A stretch of 64,000 nucleotides of DNA from Isochrysis galbana (lineage: Eukaryota; Haptophyta; Isochrysidales; Isochrysidaceae). The stretch spans positions 4,594,148 to 4,658,147 of the forward strand of contig CM030931.1 of NCBI GenBank assembly GCA_018136815.1. The letters are read 5' to 3'. The notes below the pieces were generated by a model, which was not told the DNA's origin, ran no database searches, and was given only the letters and a program-made list of their open reading frames with translations. The position numbers were made by a program, and so were the translations under genes. This document shows, one piece after another, positions 9,665-20,935 of the stretch. Each line of letters opens with the position of its first letter. Position 1 is the stretch's first letter.

Positions 9665-10600
9665 CAGCCATGGTTAAAAAATACCAAGGGGGAGGACAGG
9701 GATGCTAGGAGTTGAGTACCTACGGAGTAGCAATTTATCTTTTTATCTTCTTATCGCCCAACCGCTGCGCGGTCGCCCGCCCACCATCCATCGGTGCAGG
9801 TTCGGAAGTCCTCGCGTCAACAATCAGTCCCAGAACCCCCCCCGAAAGACATGATTGCATCCTAGCCAGAGCAATGTTGATCCACTACCATGCAGACCTC
9901 TCTTCCCTTTATCCCCGGGTCGTGATAGTCGTTCTCCGCGTTGAGAATCCAGGGAGATCTCAGCCGTCCCAACTGAAAGCGGCTGGGCTTGCAGAGAACT
10001 TCCCCGCTGTGGGTGGGTTGATCTGCAACGGCGAGGAGAGAATCGTCAGCTTGAGCAACGTTCGCTGCTCATCTCCACAGTTTGAAGCGGCGTCCCTCCA
10101 GCGGCGGTTCTCAAGTGATCTCAGCGATCTCAGCGCTCCCCCCTCCCCCCAACGGACAGCCTCTAAGCAGACAGATGTGAACAACTTCTTGTTCTAATCC
10201 ACCCGCTGATATCTCTCCCGCACTGTCTGCCGGCGTGGACTCTTGATAGCTGGAACGATCTGGCAGAGCCGAGGCATAAGCCACCCCCCACGTGGGATCA
10301 GCATCTCCTCGCTTCTCCCGCCCAGGGCGCCCGAGGTTGGCTCTCCGCCGCCGCGCGACTTCCCCCCCGCGGCCCCGCCCGGCACCCCCGCCCCTTTCCC
10401 CCGCCCATCCCCCCCCCCCCCCCGCCGCCGCCTCACCTCCGCGCCCCCCCCCCCCCCCCCCCCCGGCTCGCCCCCGCCCCTCCTCGCTTCTCCCCCCTCC
10501 CTGCCCCCCGCCCTCCGCCCTTCTTCTCCCTCCCCCTTCCCAACCCACCGACCCATCGTCGTCCGGTCGGCCGCGGCAGAGGAGCGTCCGCCGCCGACAA
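9665..10600. other. Upstream region of the E2F-like gene with long C runs
   Basis: The first part has no supported gene; the 161-residue frame at 9712-10197 has no recognisable domain. From about 10330 the sequence becomes extremely C-rich, with uninterrupted runs near 10409-10423 and 10446-10464. This yields long Pro-rich frames on one strand and Gly/Arg-rich frames on the other. It probably holds the promoter and 5' untranslated region of the E2F-like gene. Confidence 0.4.
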
Positions 10601-10606
10601 CCACCC

Positions 10607-13600
10607 ATGGACCCCTACTACCAGGACCAGCGCTGGGCCCACCCCCACCTCAGCCTTGTGCCGCTGCCACCTCACGCAATGGTGCCGCCCCACCCCTCTG
10701 GCTACGTTGCCGCCTCTTCGCCTCGGCCCGGGACATACGCACCGGCGGTGGGAATGAGACAGCACGTCAATACCACTGCCTCCTGCCAGCCCGCCCTTCG
10801 ATACGATGCCGGATCGCCCGTCCTGCAGTCTGCCTTTATGCCACCGGCAACCGGATTGACACACATGGGCGTAAGCTCGCCGCCCGTATGGAAGCCGTGT
10901 GGCGTGCCTCCATCCAGCCATCAGGGTTATCTTTGTGCCTCCGCAGCTGCATCATATCCATTCGCAGCGGCCCAAGCGCAGAACCAGCGCGAGACTCCAG
11001 CTTTTCTCGAGGGACCGCAACCATCGCTCCTGCTAGGGCATGCGGGCACAGCACCCGCCCAAAGAGCGCACAGCCAATTAGGGACACTGGACTCGCCCGC
11101 AGTGCTCAAAGAACGCGGTGTTTCGGAGCCATCAGTCACCCAGGGCCTCACACCCACCGTGAAGGATTCGCTCGTGGCCAGGGGCACGAACCAGTTCGCA
11201 TCGGCGATGAACCTTTGCAAAAACTGGGGCAAGGCAACTGAGTGCGAGGATGCAACTGAGGCAAACCGCAAGCGCAAAGCGGCCATGGCAGTTGCTCCCG
11301 GGCGGCGCGATAAGTCCCTCGCCACGCTTGCCTATGAGCTCGTGCGCATGTGCGCAGTCAGCCACCCCGCCCCGTCCTAGCTCACGTCCTTAGCCATCTG
11401 AGCTGCTCAGCCGCCTGCCTGAGCATGAACTCGCCTTGTCACTTTCCGGCGGTCCTGCAGGTATGGCCACGAGGGTGGCGAGATCGACATTGATGAGGCG
11501 TATTCAATCATGTCCTCTAAATGGAAGAAGCGCCGCTTGTACGACGTCATATGCGTTTGTCAATGTCTACGTGTCGTCGAGCGCTCCGCCCGAGCACGAT
11601 TCATATGGCGTGGCGCTTCCACTGAGCAAGTGCAGGTGTGCGTAGACTCAAAAGTCGTGTTCCCGCATATTCTCCCCGCGCACCCGCGACCCTCTCCCCC
11701 TTTTGCATCGGCTGTCTCCCGCCTGAACCCCTCACCGCGCTCCTACTCCTCCCTTTGTACCACCCGTCTCGCGCCTGCGCCTCACCTTGACCTCGCATGT
11801 TGTATGCATAGCGCGCCGTCTCGAACATCATTCTCAGGCAAAAAGCTGGCTTCCACCATCCGCTCGTCCAAGGCCGACCCGACAAGATTCGCAGCAGGGT
11901 TACTCCGCCCGAAGACCCGCCCGTGCCCGTAACCGGTCTGGCCTACCTGTGCCAGCAGTTCGTGCTCCTCATTCGCGAGCGCGAGCTGAAAGGCCACACT
12001 GAGCCGATGCGTTTCGAAGACGTGACCGAGCAGTTATGCGAGCGTGTCGGCTCTTCAGATGCCAAAACGCTACTGAGACGCATCTATGACATTGTCAACG
12101 TTCTCGAAGCACTCGGTCTTGCCAAGCGCTCAACCTCCATTCCACGAGGCGTGCTGTGGACGGGTCCTTCCCTCGACGTTCCGGAGCCAGAGTTGAAGCC
12201 CGGCGAGGCACTGCCCTCATGGCCCGGCATCGCCATCTCGAAGCGCAAGCACGGCCTACGCGCCACGCGGAAGTTCTCTACGACCATCGCTAGCCCCAAG
12301 TGCGGCAGCTTTCTCCTCGCGCTTTACAGAATTGAGCTCGACGCCGAGTGGCAGACGCCGAGGCTGTACACGATGATTTGGTCGCTGCAAAAGGCTCTCA
12401 TTGAACTCGAGCAATCCTTGCAAGAGGATGCGGACGGGGAGCCCGACCTGGAGCCAGTCCGCTCTGCCATCGAGGGCATGCGCCAATGCATCCTCGTTGG
12501 CGGCGATAGAGAAAACCAGGCGGCTCCCGAGGTGCGCTCAGAGCTGGAGACTCTCAAGCGGCAGATTGCGGACGCACAGTCGATCTCGGCGCTCCAGACC
12601 GCCTTGCAAGACCTTGGACGTCTGATCCGTTCAAATCGACCACCCGCGACGATTGCACGCAAGCGCTCCCCATCCTTCATCGCCAAGGCTCAGGGCGGCA
12701 CCATGGGTCTGCCGCCACGTTCTGCGTTGCCATCGATCGCAGAGCGCGTGGGCTCGGCCAAGCTGGCAAAGGCAGTGGCACGACTTAACGCGCTCTCCGG
12801 CGCACGTCCACTCTCTGATGTCGAATTGCTCGTTCATGCCATAGATGAAGTGGAGGCCGTGGAAGCCGACGAGGAGACTGACGACGAGGCTGAAGATGAA
12901 GAAGGCGATGAAGAGGCCGAAGGGGAAGATGAAGAGGATATGGACGAGGAAGAGGCCGAACTAGACGTGGAGACATGCGAGACTGAATCGGCTCTGGACG
13001 CGGGCAATTCCCCACAGCATCTTAAGAAGGCGCGTGTGCTATCGCCTGCCGATGCTATGGGAGACGACCGGGGCAACGAAGACAAGGTCGCGAAAAGCCC
13101 ACAGGGGCGGCCCACACACATCTCAGCAGGGGAACACTCCAGCTCAGACGATGCGCTTTCGCTTCTCGGTTTCGCCGCCAAATGCACCTCGAGCGCCTCC
13201 TTACTAAAGTGCATCGAGCCAACCGAGCCGCCCGCCAGCGCGTCTTCAGCGCCGACGGAGGCCCCAATCCCCGCCTCAGCCAAGACGCCCGCCAAGCCAC
13301 CGGCTCCAACACCCGCAGAAACGCGTGTTCGGGATCCGGCGCAGGCGCCGGCTAAGGCGCTAGTACAAGCCCCCCTCTCGACAATCGTTTCTTTAATCGA
13401 GGCCCCCGCTCGAGCAACGCCATCACGTGAAAGTCCATGGCAAGTAGGAGCGGTTCCTGCATCGGCACTGCCATTGGTGCGCGACGAGGCTAACGATGCT
13501 CCGAATCCATCATCATTCCCATTGTCTGCTCCCGCAGTCGCCTTTCACCAGGACAGTTTGCTGGGTCATACGTCCGTCAAGATGTCTGATCTGCTCTCAA

Positions 13601-14259
13601 TGTTTGCGAGGCAGCTTCATCAGTTGGGACGCCATGTTGACGCCGCACGGATGGAACATCTCTCCCGCGACTACAAAGGTGGGCTCGTCGCATATGAGGC
13701 GGCGATGTACGCGCTTTCGAACATGGTGGGTAGACAGGCTGTGATGGATGCGGCTCAGGCGATGATCACTCAGCAGGGGAATGAAGATACCATCCAGCAC
13801 GTGGAGACACATCTCCCGTGTCTCACATCGCAGCCGTCTCCAAACGGTGGTGGCATGCAGCCACCGGCGCCGTATAGAAATCAAAGCTGCGTCTCCACGC
13901 AAGCTCCGTGCGGGTATACGCCCTCGCCCTACTTGCAACCTTATGCAGGCGCGCCCCATGGGTCGTATGCTACTGGCAATCAATACCGCCCGCAATACCC
14001 TCTGTCGACCATGAGTTTCCAGTTTCCGCAAGCAGTGGAGCAGCATCAATATCAATTCCAAAGCCGACTTCCTCAATATGCGCAAACGACGCCCCAAGCC
14101 CACGCGCAGACGGGGCTACTCTATCCTCGCCCTCAATATCCGACCACAGCCCATCCTTTCGTTCAGTACGCGCAGCCGCAGCACCCACCGCCACCTTACC
14201 CGCAACAACATTTACCACAGTACGTACCGGTGATGCCGCCTGGCTTCTACATGCGATAA
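10607..14259 (+). CDS. Atypical E2F (E2F7/8- or DEL-like) with two DNA-binding domains
   Basis: Three exons: 10607-11349, 11461-11637 and 11838-14259 (1113 residues). The introns are GTGCGC...CCTGCAG (111 bp) and GTGCGT...TTCTCAG (200 bp). Winged-helix domain 1 spans about residues 233-300: DKSLATLAYELVRM, then KKRRLYDVICV at 270-280 and RFIWRG. Domain 2 spans about 338-416: FEDVTEQLCE, then LLRRIYDIVNVLEALGLAKR with RRIYD at 387-391. Two E2F domains in one chain mark the atypical E2Fs, which bind E2F sites without a DP partner and repress S-phase genes. A strongly acidic stretch (about 645-687) and a Gln/Pro/Tyr-rich C-terminus follow. I see no clear marked box or Rb-binding motif. Intron 1 interrupts domain 1. 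The ATG at 10607 (MDPYYQD) was chosen because sequence upstream is low-complexity. Intron 2 has alternative donors at 11630 and 11636, but only 11638 keeps frame with the acceptor used. Confidence 0.8.
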
Positions 14260-15400
14260 GGCATGCGCGTGCAGTTTCGGCTGCCCCAAGGCCCCAGCAG
14301 CACCCTTGAGGCACCGAGCACCCGCTCATACGACCATAATCATGCTCCTACATTGGAAGTGGTACTTGCCACTTGTCTAATTTCAATTCTTCGTGTGATG
14401 CTGTTCCGTTCGAGGCCAAATACAGCACGGCGTGAACTTGGTTTGGCGTGATGCCGTCGAAAACATGGCGAGCACGTCGTTCCGCTGATTTCTACTGACT
14501 TGAGCTATTCAAGTAGTAGTATTTTCAAATATCTTTTCCAATGACGTTGTGTCAGCCCGTTGTGCGAACTTTCTTCAAAGCATACCTTACATCGCCTTGA
14601 TAATGACGATAGTCCACGGTCCTCCGTCAAGGTTGCCGTTCGTCCATTTGCACGTTGAGCGCCACGCTTAGGCTGAATGGTACGCGCAATGTCTTGTTTG
14701 TGCATCACCAGTGCGCAAACTGCGCATTTTTCAGCAGTCTATACTACGTCATTGTCGTCGTTGTCGTGCGTTCGCTCTCTTGAGCCATCCTCAATCTTCA
14801 GCTAGAATTCCATTCCGCATTCCTTGACTTTTTGCGCCTCAGCCATCTTGAATGCTGCGCTATGTGTAGTGCGTTTGTGGTGTCGTCGGGGGGCGCCTTT
14901 GAGCCTTCAGCTAGTCTGTCATCCTTATCGCCGTCATCTCGGCTCATCCTCATCCGTCCGCTCGGTATGCCATCGGCTCATCCGTCCGCTCGCTGGCCCC
15001 AACTGTGAAGAGTCAACGAACTCCAACGGTATCATGGCAGCAATAGGATCAAGTTCGACTTGACCATCATCGCCCACGTTGTCATCGTCTTGTCCTTAAT
15101 GTGTTCGGATCATTCGACCTGTCTTGTGTGTCGTGCCGGGTCTCCTGCTCGTGGCGCCCAACGGCCGCATAGCATGATTGGTCAACATCTACGTCTTGGC
15201 GCCTATGCAGTAAATGAATCGTAGGCTAGAGCGCAACATCAACTGCAAAAATGTGTGCAAATTATGTGCTACGTGCTGCTATGTACAACAGATTCGTGGC
15301 CTACCCGAATCGTCGTGCCATTGGCTATAAAACTATTGAAGGCTCAGGCTGTCAGGCTGCGTACTACGAACAAATACGTTTTTATATTTGGCTCATCTGC
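14260..15400. other. Intergenic, nothing recognised
   Basis: About 1.1 kb of mixed-composition DNA after the E2F-like gene. No frame above 80 residues has domain or compositional support, and no repeat shared with the rest of the window was noticed. Confidence 0.4.
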
Positions 15401-15970
15401 AACGGGGGCACGAGCACTCCCCTCTCCCTCTCTCCACCTCCTCCCTTGCCGTGGGAACGGAACCATCCGCCCTCCTGGCATGCACGACCCTCACTATTGC
15501 GGGTAGGGGGAGTCCGTCCCCGCGACCGAGAAGGTAGCCCCCCCCCCACTCTCTCGACTCCCCTCATGGGGGGCGAGAACCATCCACCCCCCTGCGCTGC
15601 CTCTTGGCATGTAGGGGGGACTCACCCAGACTGCCCAGACTCTCCCTGAGAGTCGGGCACAGATCGCACGCCCTGGCCCGCGTTAGCCTGCTTCTCGCTT
15701 TGACCAACCCCTCCTCCCCCTGGGCCCCCCTGATCAGGAGCCCCCAGCCAGCTCCAGTCGACTGGCAGGGGCTCGAGAGCCAGCGAGGGAGAGGCAGGAG
15801 GGGCCAGGGTCATGCCCCAGCCTCACCTGCCCCCTGAGCTGTGCTCCCAGGCCCCTGCAGGCCTCCTGGGGACCTGAAGAGGGGCCGCAGGCGTGTCGAG
15901 TCGAGCGGAGCCGGAGGGCTCTGAGCCACTCCGTCGCGAGCAGCACCGGCGGCTAGCGCGGCGCTTTGGC
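15400..15970 (+). repeat. Dispersed repeat R2, copy b
   Basis: Contains the block GGAGCCCCCAGCCAGCTCCA, GAGGGAGAGGCAGGAGGGGC and CCTGAAGAGGGGCCGCAGGC, close to 8340-8540. It stops soon after GCCGCAGGCG, so it lacks the right half of the family. Confidence 0.7.
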
Positions 15971-15979
15971 CCTCCTCCC

Positions 15980-17590
15980 CACCGGGAGTCGGGTGAATGA
16001 AATTCTGGACTGGGTCGGGCAACCCCATTTGGGTGTCTGGACGGGGAACGAACGGCGAACGAAGGGCTGTGGGGCGGCGAGGCGCTCCTAGCGGCCCTAG
16101 TGTGATGGGTTGTAAGAGATTGTTAGACCTACAAAGAACTCTTCCCTCAGGGAGGGAGCCTAAGCTGCTTGAGTGCAGCGACGCAGCGAACAACGACGGA
16201 CAACGAAGCTGAGAACAACAGGATACACCGACTCACGAACACACCGGAATCATTCACCCAAACAAAGCAAATTATCAAGCAACCGCGACCCCAAATCACC
16301 GATAACTCAAACACGTCGCGAGAGACGGAGAGAGAGAGCGAGAGAGAGAGAGAGACTCCGCAGCGACGGCCGGAGCGTGTCTCCGTTGTAACTTCCCACG
16401 TAGCGGAGAGTCCGAAGGGGAGCGTCCTGTCGCGCGACCACGGCGATCACTTTGGATACAGATCGCGACGAGATATCTTCACGACCGAATAAATCTTGCC
16501 GTTGAGCGTGAACCTTCTAGACGCTTCTAACGAACAACCCTGAGTAGCAACCAAGGGGAAGAAACACCAAAGGGGCCAAGGGCTTGCATGTAACTTGCAT
16601 CAAGGGGAAAGATTCCCTCACCTAGGAAGCGAACCTACACCGGTCTCCAAGGGGAGATGGCAAATTAAACCTCAAATCTCGAGCGGATAGAGCAACCGAC
16701 TCGCTCGCCAAACACCTTGACCGAGAAGAAAGAAGCAAGGACCTACAAGCCAAGGGTAGCGGACCTAGGGAATGTGAGAGGAAATTTCCGAACGCCAACG
16801 CCAAACGCCGAACGCGGGAAGGCAACGAAACCCTAACCAGGCCAAGCAGTACCTACGAAGAACAGGCCTGGACGACAACGAAAGTCAGCAGGTCCCAAGA
16901 AAGAACCGGAACCCAACAAGAAACAACAAGCCTTGCAAGAAGCTAAACAAGCCTTCACAAGGTAACCCGAGAGCCTGAGACAAGCGCGCAGCGAGCAACA
17001 GGCGACCTGGCTCCTTTAGGTAAAGATTACCCGAAAGGAGGAAACCTGGAATCTAGACCTGACAAACAGGCTAGAAGGAACGAAACGAGAACTCGAATTC
17101 TAGATCGCTAGGGACGAACCCTACCAACCTAGATGTACCTGAGCTTCACCGTGTGGCCGCACGGCGAAGGACCTGGAAACAAGAGCCTGGAAATCGCATC
17201 ATCTAGGATGAATGCGACACCCCCCGACTAAGATCGAGACGTCTCCCGATGTCGAGCGGTGAACCTGGAAACAGAGACCTGGAACCTGGAACTTGGGCTG
17301 ACCAGAGGTCAGAATCGGAACAAGAAGCAACGGAACATAGCGAGCGAAACGTGGAGACAAGAACACCCTTTGGATCCAAAGCGAGCACGAAATCGGCGGC
17401 TTAGCGCGGCGGCCTCTTTCGTACGCACTGCCCCACCCACTTCTCCCTTTTACAGGAGCTTTGCTCGGGTGTTACGCCGGGTGTAGAGCGCAGGCAGCAC
17501 GCGTTCATCACCTCCATGATTCGCTCTTGAACTCGGAGCCCTAGCCGAGGCGTGGGGCTAGCCTAGAGGGACGGGTCCCTTACCCAAGAC
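15980..17590 (+). other. ORF-free, purine-skewed segment upstream of the b561 gene
   Basis: About 1.5 kb with a clear A+G excess on the plus strand and recurring short phrases (CCTGGAA, AAGGGGA, GAACC). There is no open frame of note apart from a GAGA-rich one near 16330-16350. Composition and local repetitiveness differ from the flanks. It could be an untranslated leader, a non-coding transcript or part of an unrecognised element. Confidence 0.4.
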
Positions 17591-18391
17591 ATGGGATCAA
17601 CGAGAATGGAGCCTGGATCGAGTGCGCGAAGACGGCGCATCGAGAACGAGAGGAAGAGGAGTATCCCTGGCCGACGAAGAAGTTGCTTCCGGGGTACGAC
17701 CCCTCCCTCGCCCCCTTCCTCCCCCGTGTCCTCGCCCCCTATCTCCGCGCCCTCGCCCCCTTCCTCCCCCGCGTCCTCGCCCCCTTCCTCCGCGTCCCCG
17801 CCCACCCTGCCGCTGCTCGCCCACGGTGTACTCATGTCCGTCGCGTGGGGCGTGCTCCTCCCCTCGGGCGCCTTTTTCTCGCTCACTTGGCGCTCCCGGC
17901 TCACCGGAGGCCGCTGGCTCCGTGTGCATCGCGTGGTGCAGGTGTGTTTCTCCCTCCTCGCGCCCCCCATCGGCCCTCCCTCCCACCCAAAAAGGGAGGA
18001 AACCCCAACAACGCACTCCCCCCCCCCGATCTCTCAGGGAAGCGGCCTTGCGGTGGCCGCCGCCGGCGTCGCGCTCGCCGTCGCGTGGGTGCCCCGAGGG
18101 CGCCACTTCTCGCACCCCCATCACACGCTCGGGATCGTCGCCTTCGCCCTCGCCCTGCTGCAGCCGCTCAACGCGCTCGTGCGCGGCACGCCCGGCGCCC
18201 GCACCACACGCCGCGCCGTGTGGCGGGTCGCGCACAAGGGGACGGGCTACGCCGTGCTCGGCGTGGGCGTCTACCAGGCCCTCTCGGGGCGCGCCCTCAT
18301 GCCGAGCCAAGGCGACGCCGTTCTCGTCGCGTACGTGGTGCTCCTGGGCCTCTCCTTCGGGGTGCTCGCGGGGGGGCTCATGGTAGGGTGA
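17591..18391 (+). CDS. Cytochrome b561-domain membrane protein
   Basis: Two exons: 17591-17941 and 18038-18391 (234 residues). The intron (GTGTGT...TCTCAG, 96 bp) is a multiple of three without a stop, so the unspliced frame also reads through. Splicing joins RVHRVVQ directly to GSGLAVAAAG, matching the b561 fold. Five hydrophobic segments are visible. The four expected haem histidines occur as LAHG, RVHR, HHTLG and AHKGTG. b561 proteins carry two b haems and move electrons across membranes, often from ascorbate; many algal and plant forms have an N-terminal DOMON domain. None is seen here: the N-terminus is a Ser/Pro-rich tract encoded by an imperfect repeat (about 17700-17810). The first exon may therefore be mis-started, or a DOMON exon may lie upstream in sequence I could not resolve. 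Confidence 0.7.
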   Translation: MGSTRMEPGSSARRRRIENERKRSIPGRRRSCFRGTTPPSPPSSPVSSPPISAPSPPSSPASSPPSSASPPTLPLLAHGVLMSVAWGVLLPSGAFFSLTWRSRLTGGRWLRVHRVVQVCFSLLAPPIGPPSHPKREETPTTHSPPPISQGSGLAVAAAGVALAVAWVPRGRHFSHPHHTLGIVAFALALLQPLNALVRGTPGARTTRRAVWRVAHKGTGYAVLGVGVYQALSGRALMPSQGDAVLVAYVVLLGLSFGVLAGGLMVG

Positions 18392-18785
18392 GAGTGAGGG
18401 AAAGGAGACCAAATGAAGGCAAGCCGCCTCGCCGGCAACGGACCGCACGCCAACACCCCCCCCCCCCCCCCCACCACCACCATAGCTAGGCCCAAAGTCC
18501 AAAGTAGAGCACATGGGCCGACTCCCCGAAACCGAAACCGAAGACAAAGGAAAGAAGGGGGAAGCCGAAGGGGGAGCGGAGGAGGGGCAGGGGCGTTGTC
18601 CAACGGAGGCCCCGCGACCGGCGAAGGGGAGTGCACCTAGCAGAGTAGTAGGCATCTTCAAGAATTTTTCTCTTCCTTCGCCCTCATCAGCTACAACAGC
18701 TGATATGTTGCGAAGGCCTCAAGTGACCGTGGTTGCTTGAGTGTGTGTGTGTGTGGGCGCCGGAGCGTAAGTAAACTTTAAGCGC
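18392..18785. other. Downstream region of the b561 gene
   Basis: Includes a C run (about 18457-18472) and a (GT)n microsatellite (about 18739-18756). No gene seen. Confidence 0.4.
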
Positions 18786-18915
18786 ATTTCACGGGGGGAG
18801 CCGCCTGATGGCGGGGGGAGAAGGGCCGGGAGAGTGGGGGTGTAGAAAGTATACTACGTGTAGGTAGTGGTTCCATGCGCCGCGAATGCGGTAAGAATAT
18901 TATGAAGTGTTTTTA
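18786..18915 (+). repeat. Dispersed repeat R2, solo right end
   Basis: Contains GGGGGGAGCCGCCTGATGGC, GGGGTGTAGAAAGTA and GCGGTAAGAATATTA, the right terminus of R2, without the rest of the family. Confidence 0.7.
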
Positions 18916-19430
18916 ACCCGTAAGCGCATTCATACTCATACTCATTCTCATTCGTTGCCGCATCGTATGTGTGCGGTAACAGCAAACACCACTCTTTACT
19001 AATGTAGTATCACGCTGCCCGAGGAAAAATTTTGGAGAAAATTCTGTCGACGATTCAGTAGGATCCCCAGGCAATTCGTGCGACACGCTTCATTTGGCGT
19101 ACTACGTGCGCATCCTCTCGGCACCCCACATGGCTTGCTAGGAGAAGACTTGCCTTGGGAACTTTGCCAATCCTCTCTTACCCACGTCCTAGAGCACGTG
19201 CCCGCATCCGTGCACCAGGTCCGCGACACTTCTGCGTCACACATCTCTACATCGAATTTAGGGCGATTCTTGACCTACCGTCTGATGCGGATGCATCGGA
19301 TCAGCCCAGATCAGCATCTGCTTCGCCAACTACTGTGCCAACAATCGGTTCTAGGTTTGTGGGACGCCCTGAGGCTGGCTTTGCTTTTCGTTGGCTAAAG
19401 GCGCGTGCGCCCTGGTCTGCAGCTTTGATC
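18916..19430. other. Intergenic, nothing firmly recognised
   Basis: Two overlapping plus-strand frames (19078-19398 and 19155-19445) have normal composition but no domain. They lie tail-to-tail with the LSM10-like gene and could contain its downstream region. Confidence 0.35.
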
Positions 19431-19432
19431 TG

Positions 19433-20077
19433 TCACAAAGGGTGAGCAGATGGTACGGTCAGCCCAGTATTCGAAGGGAACAAACCGTCTACAGGCCCAA
19501 ACGGGCTGCCCTCCCATGGGGACCGAGACAAGCGTACCCTTGATCGCATGAGAGCCTCACAGTTGACATCATTCGGCAGATGTATGCAGCGGATCGATGT
19601 CCCCTTAATGTGAATCGCTTGTTCTTCAGTAAGGTCGCCATTAGCATGCCGTCCCCGAGCATCGGAGAGAGATATGCTACGTGAACATCGTAGAGAGGCA
19701 ATAAGCCAAACTTTCGGATTCATGCGTAGGGCAGAGCGGCTTCATGATGCGTGAGCAAGGCGAGGTGGATATGGCCCCATAATTTATGCGCGGTCAGCAG
19801 GGGCAAGAGAAGATCATTATGATAGCTTGAGCAGCGGGCGCGCAGGCGCTCACTTCATGTAGGCATCCGACTCTTCCAGCTGGCCAGTGAGGAGTGTGTC
19901 GTTTCGCAGCTCAATCGTGAGCGCCACGCGGCCCAGGCTGCGCAGAATGGTATTGAGCGTGAGCAAGCCTCGGTCCTCCTCATCCCGGCGTACCTGTGTC
20001 ATGCGCTCCCGACGTTCACGCATGCGCTCCCGGCGAGAGGCGCTCGCGCCGACGGATGCCATCGACACGTCGCACAT
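19433..20077 (-). CDS. LSM10-like Sm-fold protein
   Basis: Two exons on the minus strand: 20077-19854 and 19676-19433 (155 residues). The intron (GTGAGC...CACGTAG, 177 bp) splits an Asn codon. The joined product has the two Sm motifs. Sm1 is VALTIELRNDTLLTGQLEES followed by DAYMNISLSDARG. Sm2 is IKGTSIRCIHLPNDVN. The Sm2 wording resembles the RNVRYVHIPDDVNI segment of LSM10, which replaces SmD1 in the U7 snRNP that processes histone pre-mRNA 3' ends in animals; SmD1 itself is the main alternative. A basic Arg-rich N-terminus precedes the Sm fold. The first ATG (20077) is used; a second ATG five codons later is equally possible. It is divergent from the short gene at 20344, with 266 bp between the starts. 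Confidence 0.75.
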
Positions 20078-20343
20078 CGCAGCGCGACGCCTTTCGCGCC
20101 AAACTCGACAACTTCGACTTCGAGTTCAAATGAAAAATGATATGAATTCACCTCTTCATGTTTAGCGAACTCTTGAGTTTCCGCGAGTGAACGAGGATAC
20201 CGCCAGAGGGGAAGCACCTGGCGCGCAACTGAGAGCGCGAAGCCCCCTCGAAGGCGTGGGCCAACAGTGCCGCTCCCCGCGCGCGGTCGCTAACAAGGGC
20301 CGTAGCCCCTCCCTACTCCCTACCTCAGCCAGACGTGCTCGAC

Positions 20344-20566
20344 ATGACATGGGGATCCCTTCTGCTGAGCCTCGCGGGCGTGGCCACGGCCCTGGCGCCA
20401 GACGAGCCCCCGCCCTCCACGGCACGCTCGGACGTCTCCTCCGACGAGGACACGCAGCTCGAGGACCACACGCGGATGACCACAGCCATACGACACGATG
20501 AGGCCGCCGCCGGCGCGCACCCGCTCCCGGGAGACGTCGTGGCCGCGGCGGCGCCCTTCTTCTGGC
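20344..20566 (+). CDS. Short secreted-like protein start, cut by repeat R1
   Basis: An ATG at 20344 opens a frame with a plausible signal peptide (MTWGSLLLSLAGVATALAP) and then an acidic, Ser/Thr-rich region. After about 74 residues the sequence changes abruptly into repeat R1 (GTCACTCACCC at 20571), and the frame then reads repeat-derived sequence to a stop. Either the gene is truncated by the insertion, or an intron donor lies near the junction and the repeat is intronic. No family recognised. Confidence 0.35.
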
Positions 20567-20935
20567 CCGGTCACTCACCCTTTTTAACCACTATTTTTGA
20601 CCTCCCCTGGGCGGTGTCCAAGGATTCCGCAAGGTCTCCCTCTACCTGCCCCGGCAACTCCCTCCCCCCTCCGACCGACACCCTCCCGCCCCACGAAGGG
20701 CAATGGCGTCGGTGAGGGACTCCCCTCCCTTCCCCCGCGCGTGGCGGTCTATTTTGGGAGATTGAGGCGGGAGCTCACAGGAGGTAATCAGAGTGGTGAA
20801 TGTGGGGCGCATCACTATTAGAAACGTGGAGCTTCCGCGACGTCCGATCGCCCGCGATCGGCCGAAGAATGGCCTGGAGATGGTGGCCATGCAGAGCCTA
20901 GAGCTCTCGCGAGCAGGGTGGACTGGCTCCAACCA
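20566..20935 (+). repeat. Dispersed repeat R1, copy c
   Basis: Starts CCCGGTCACTCACCCTTTTT. Follows the R1 order (TCCAAGGATTCCGCAAGGTC, TGGCGGTCTATTTTGGGAGA, CGATCGGCCGAAGAATGG) and fades out by about 20935. It interrupts the short gene at 20344. Confidence 0.75.

Noticed and set aside
9712-10197. A 161-residue plus frame
   Set aside because: No domain, no codon-level support, and it lies among repeats; left unannotated.
10111-10921. Minus-strand Gly/Arg-rich frames
   Set aside because: Complement of the C-rich leader and first exon of the E2F-like gene; no domain.
17597-18661. A 354-residue minus-strand frame
   Set aside because: Shadow of the b561 gene in GC-rich DNA; Arg/Gly-rich without a domain, while the plus strand has the four b561 histidines.
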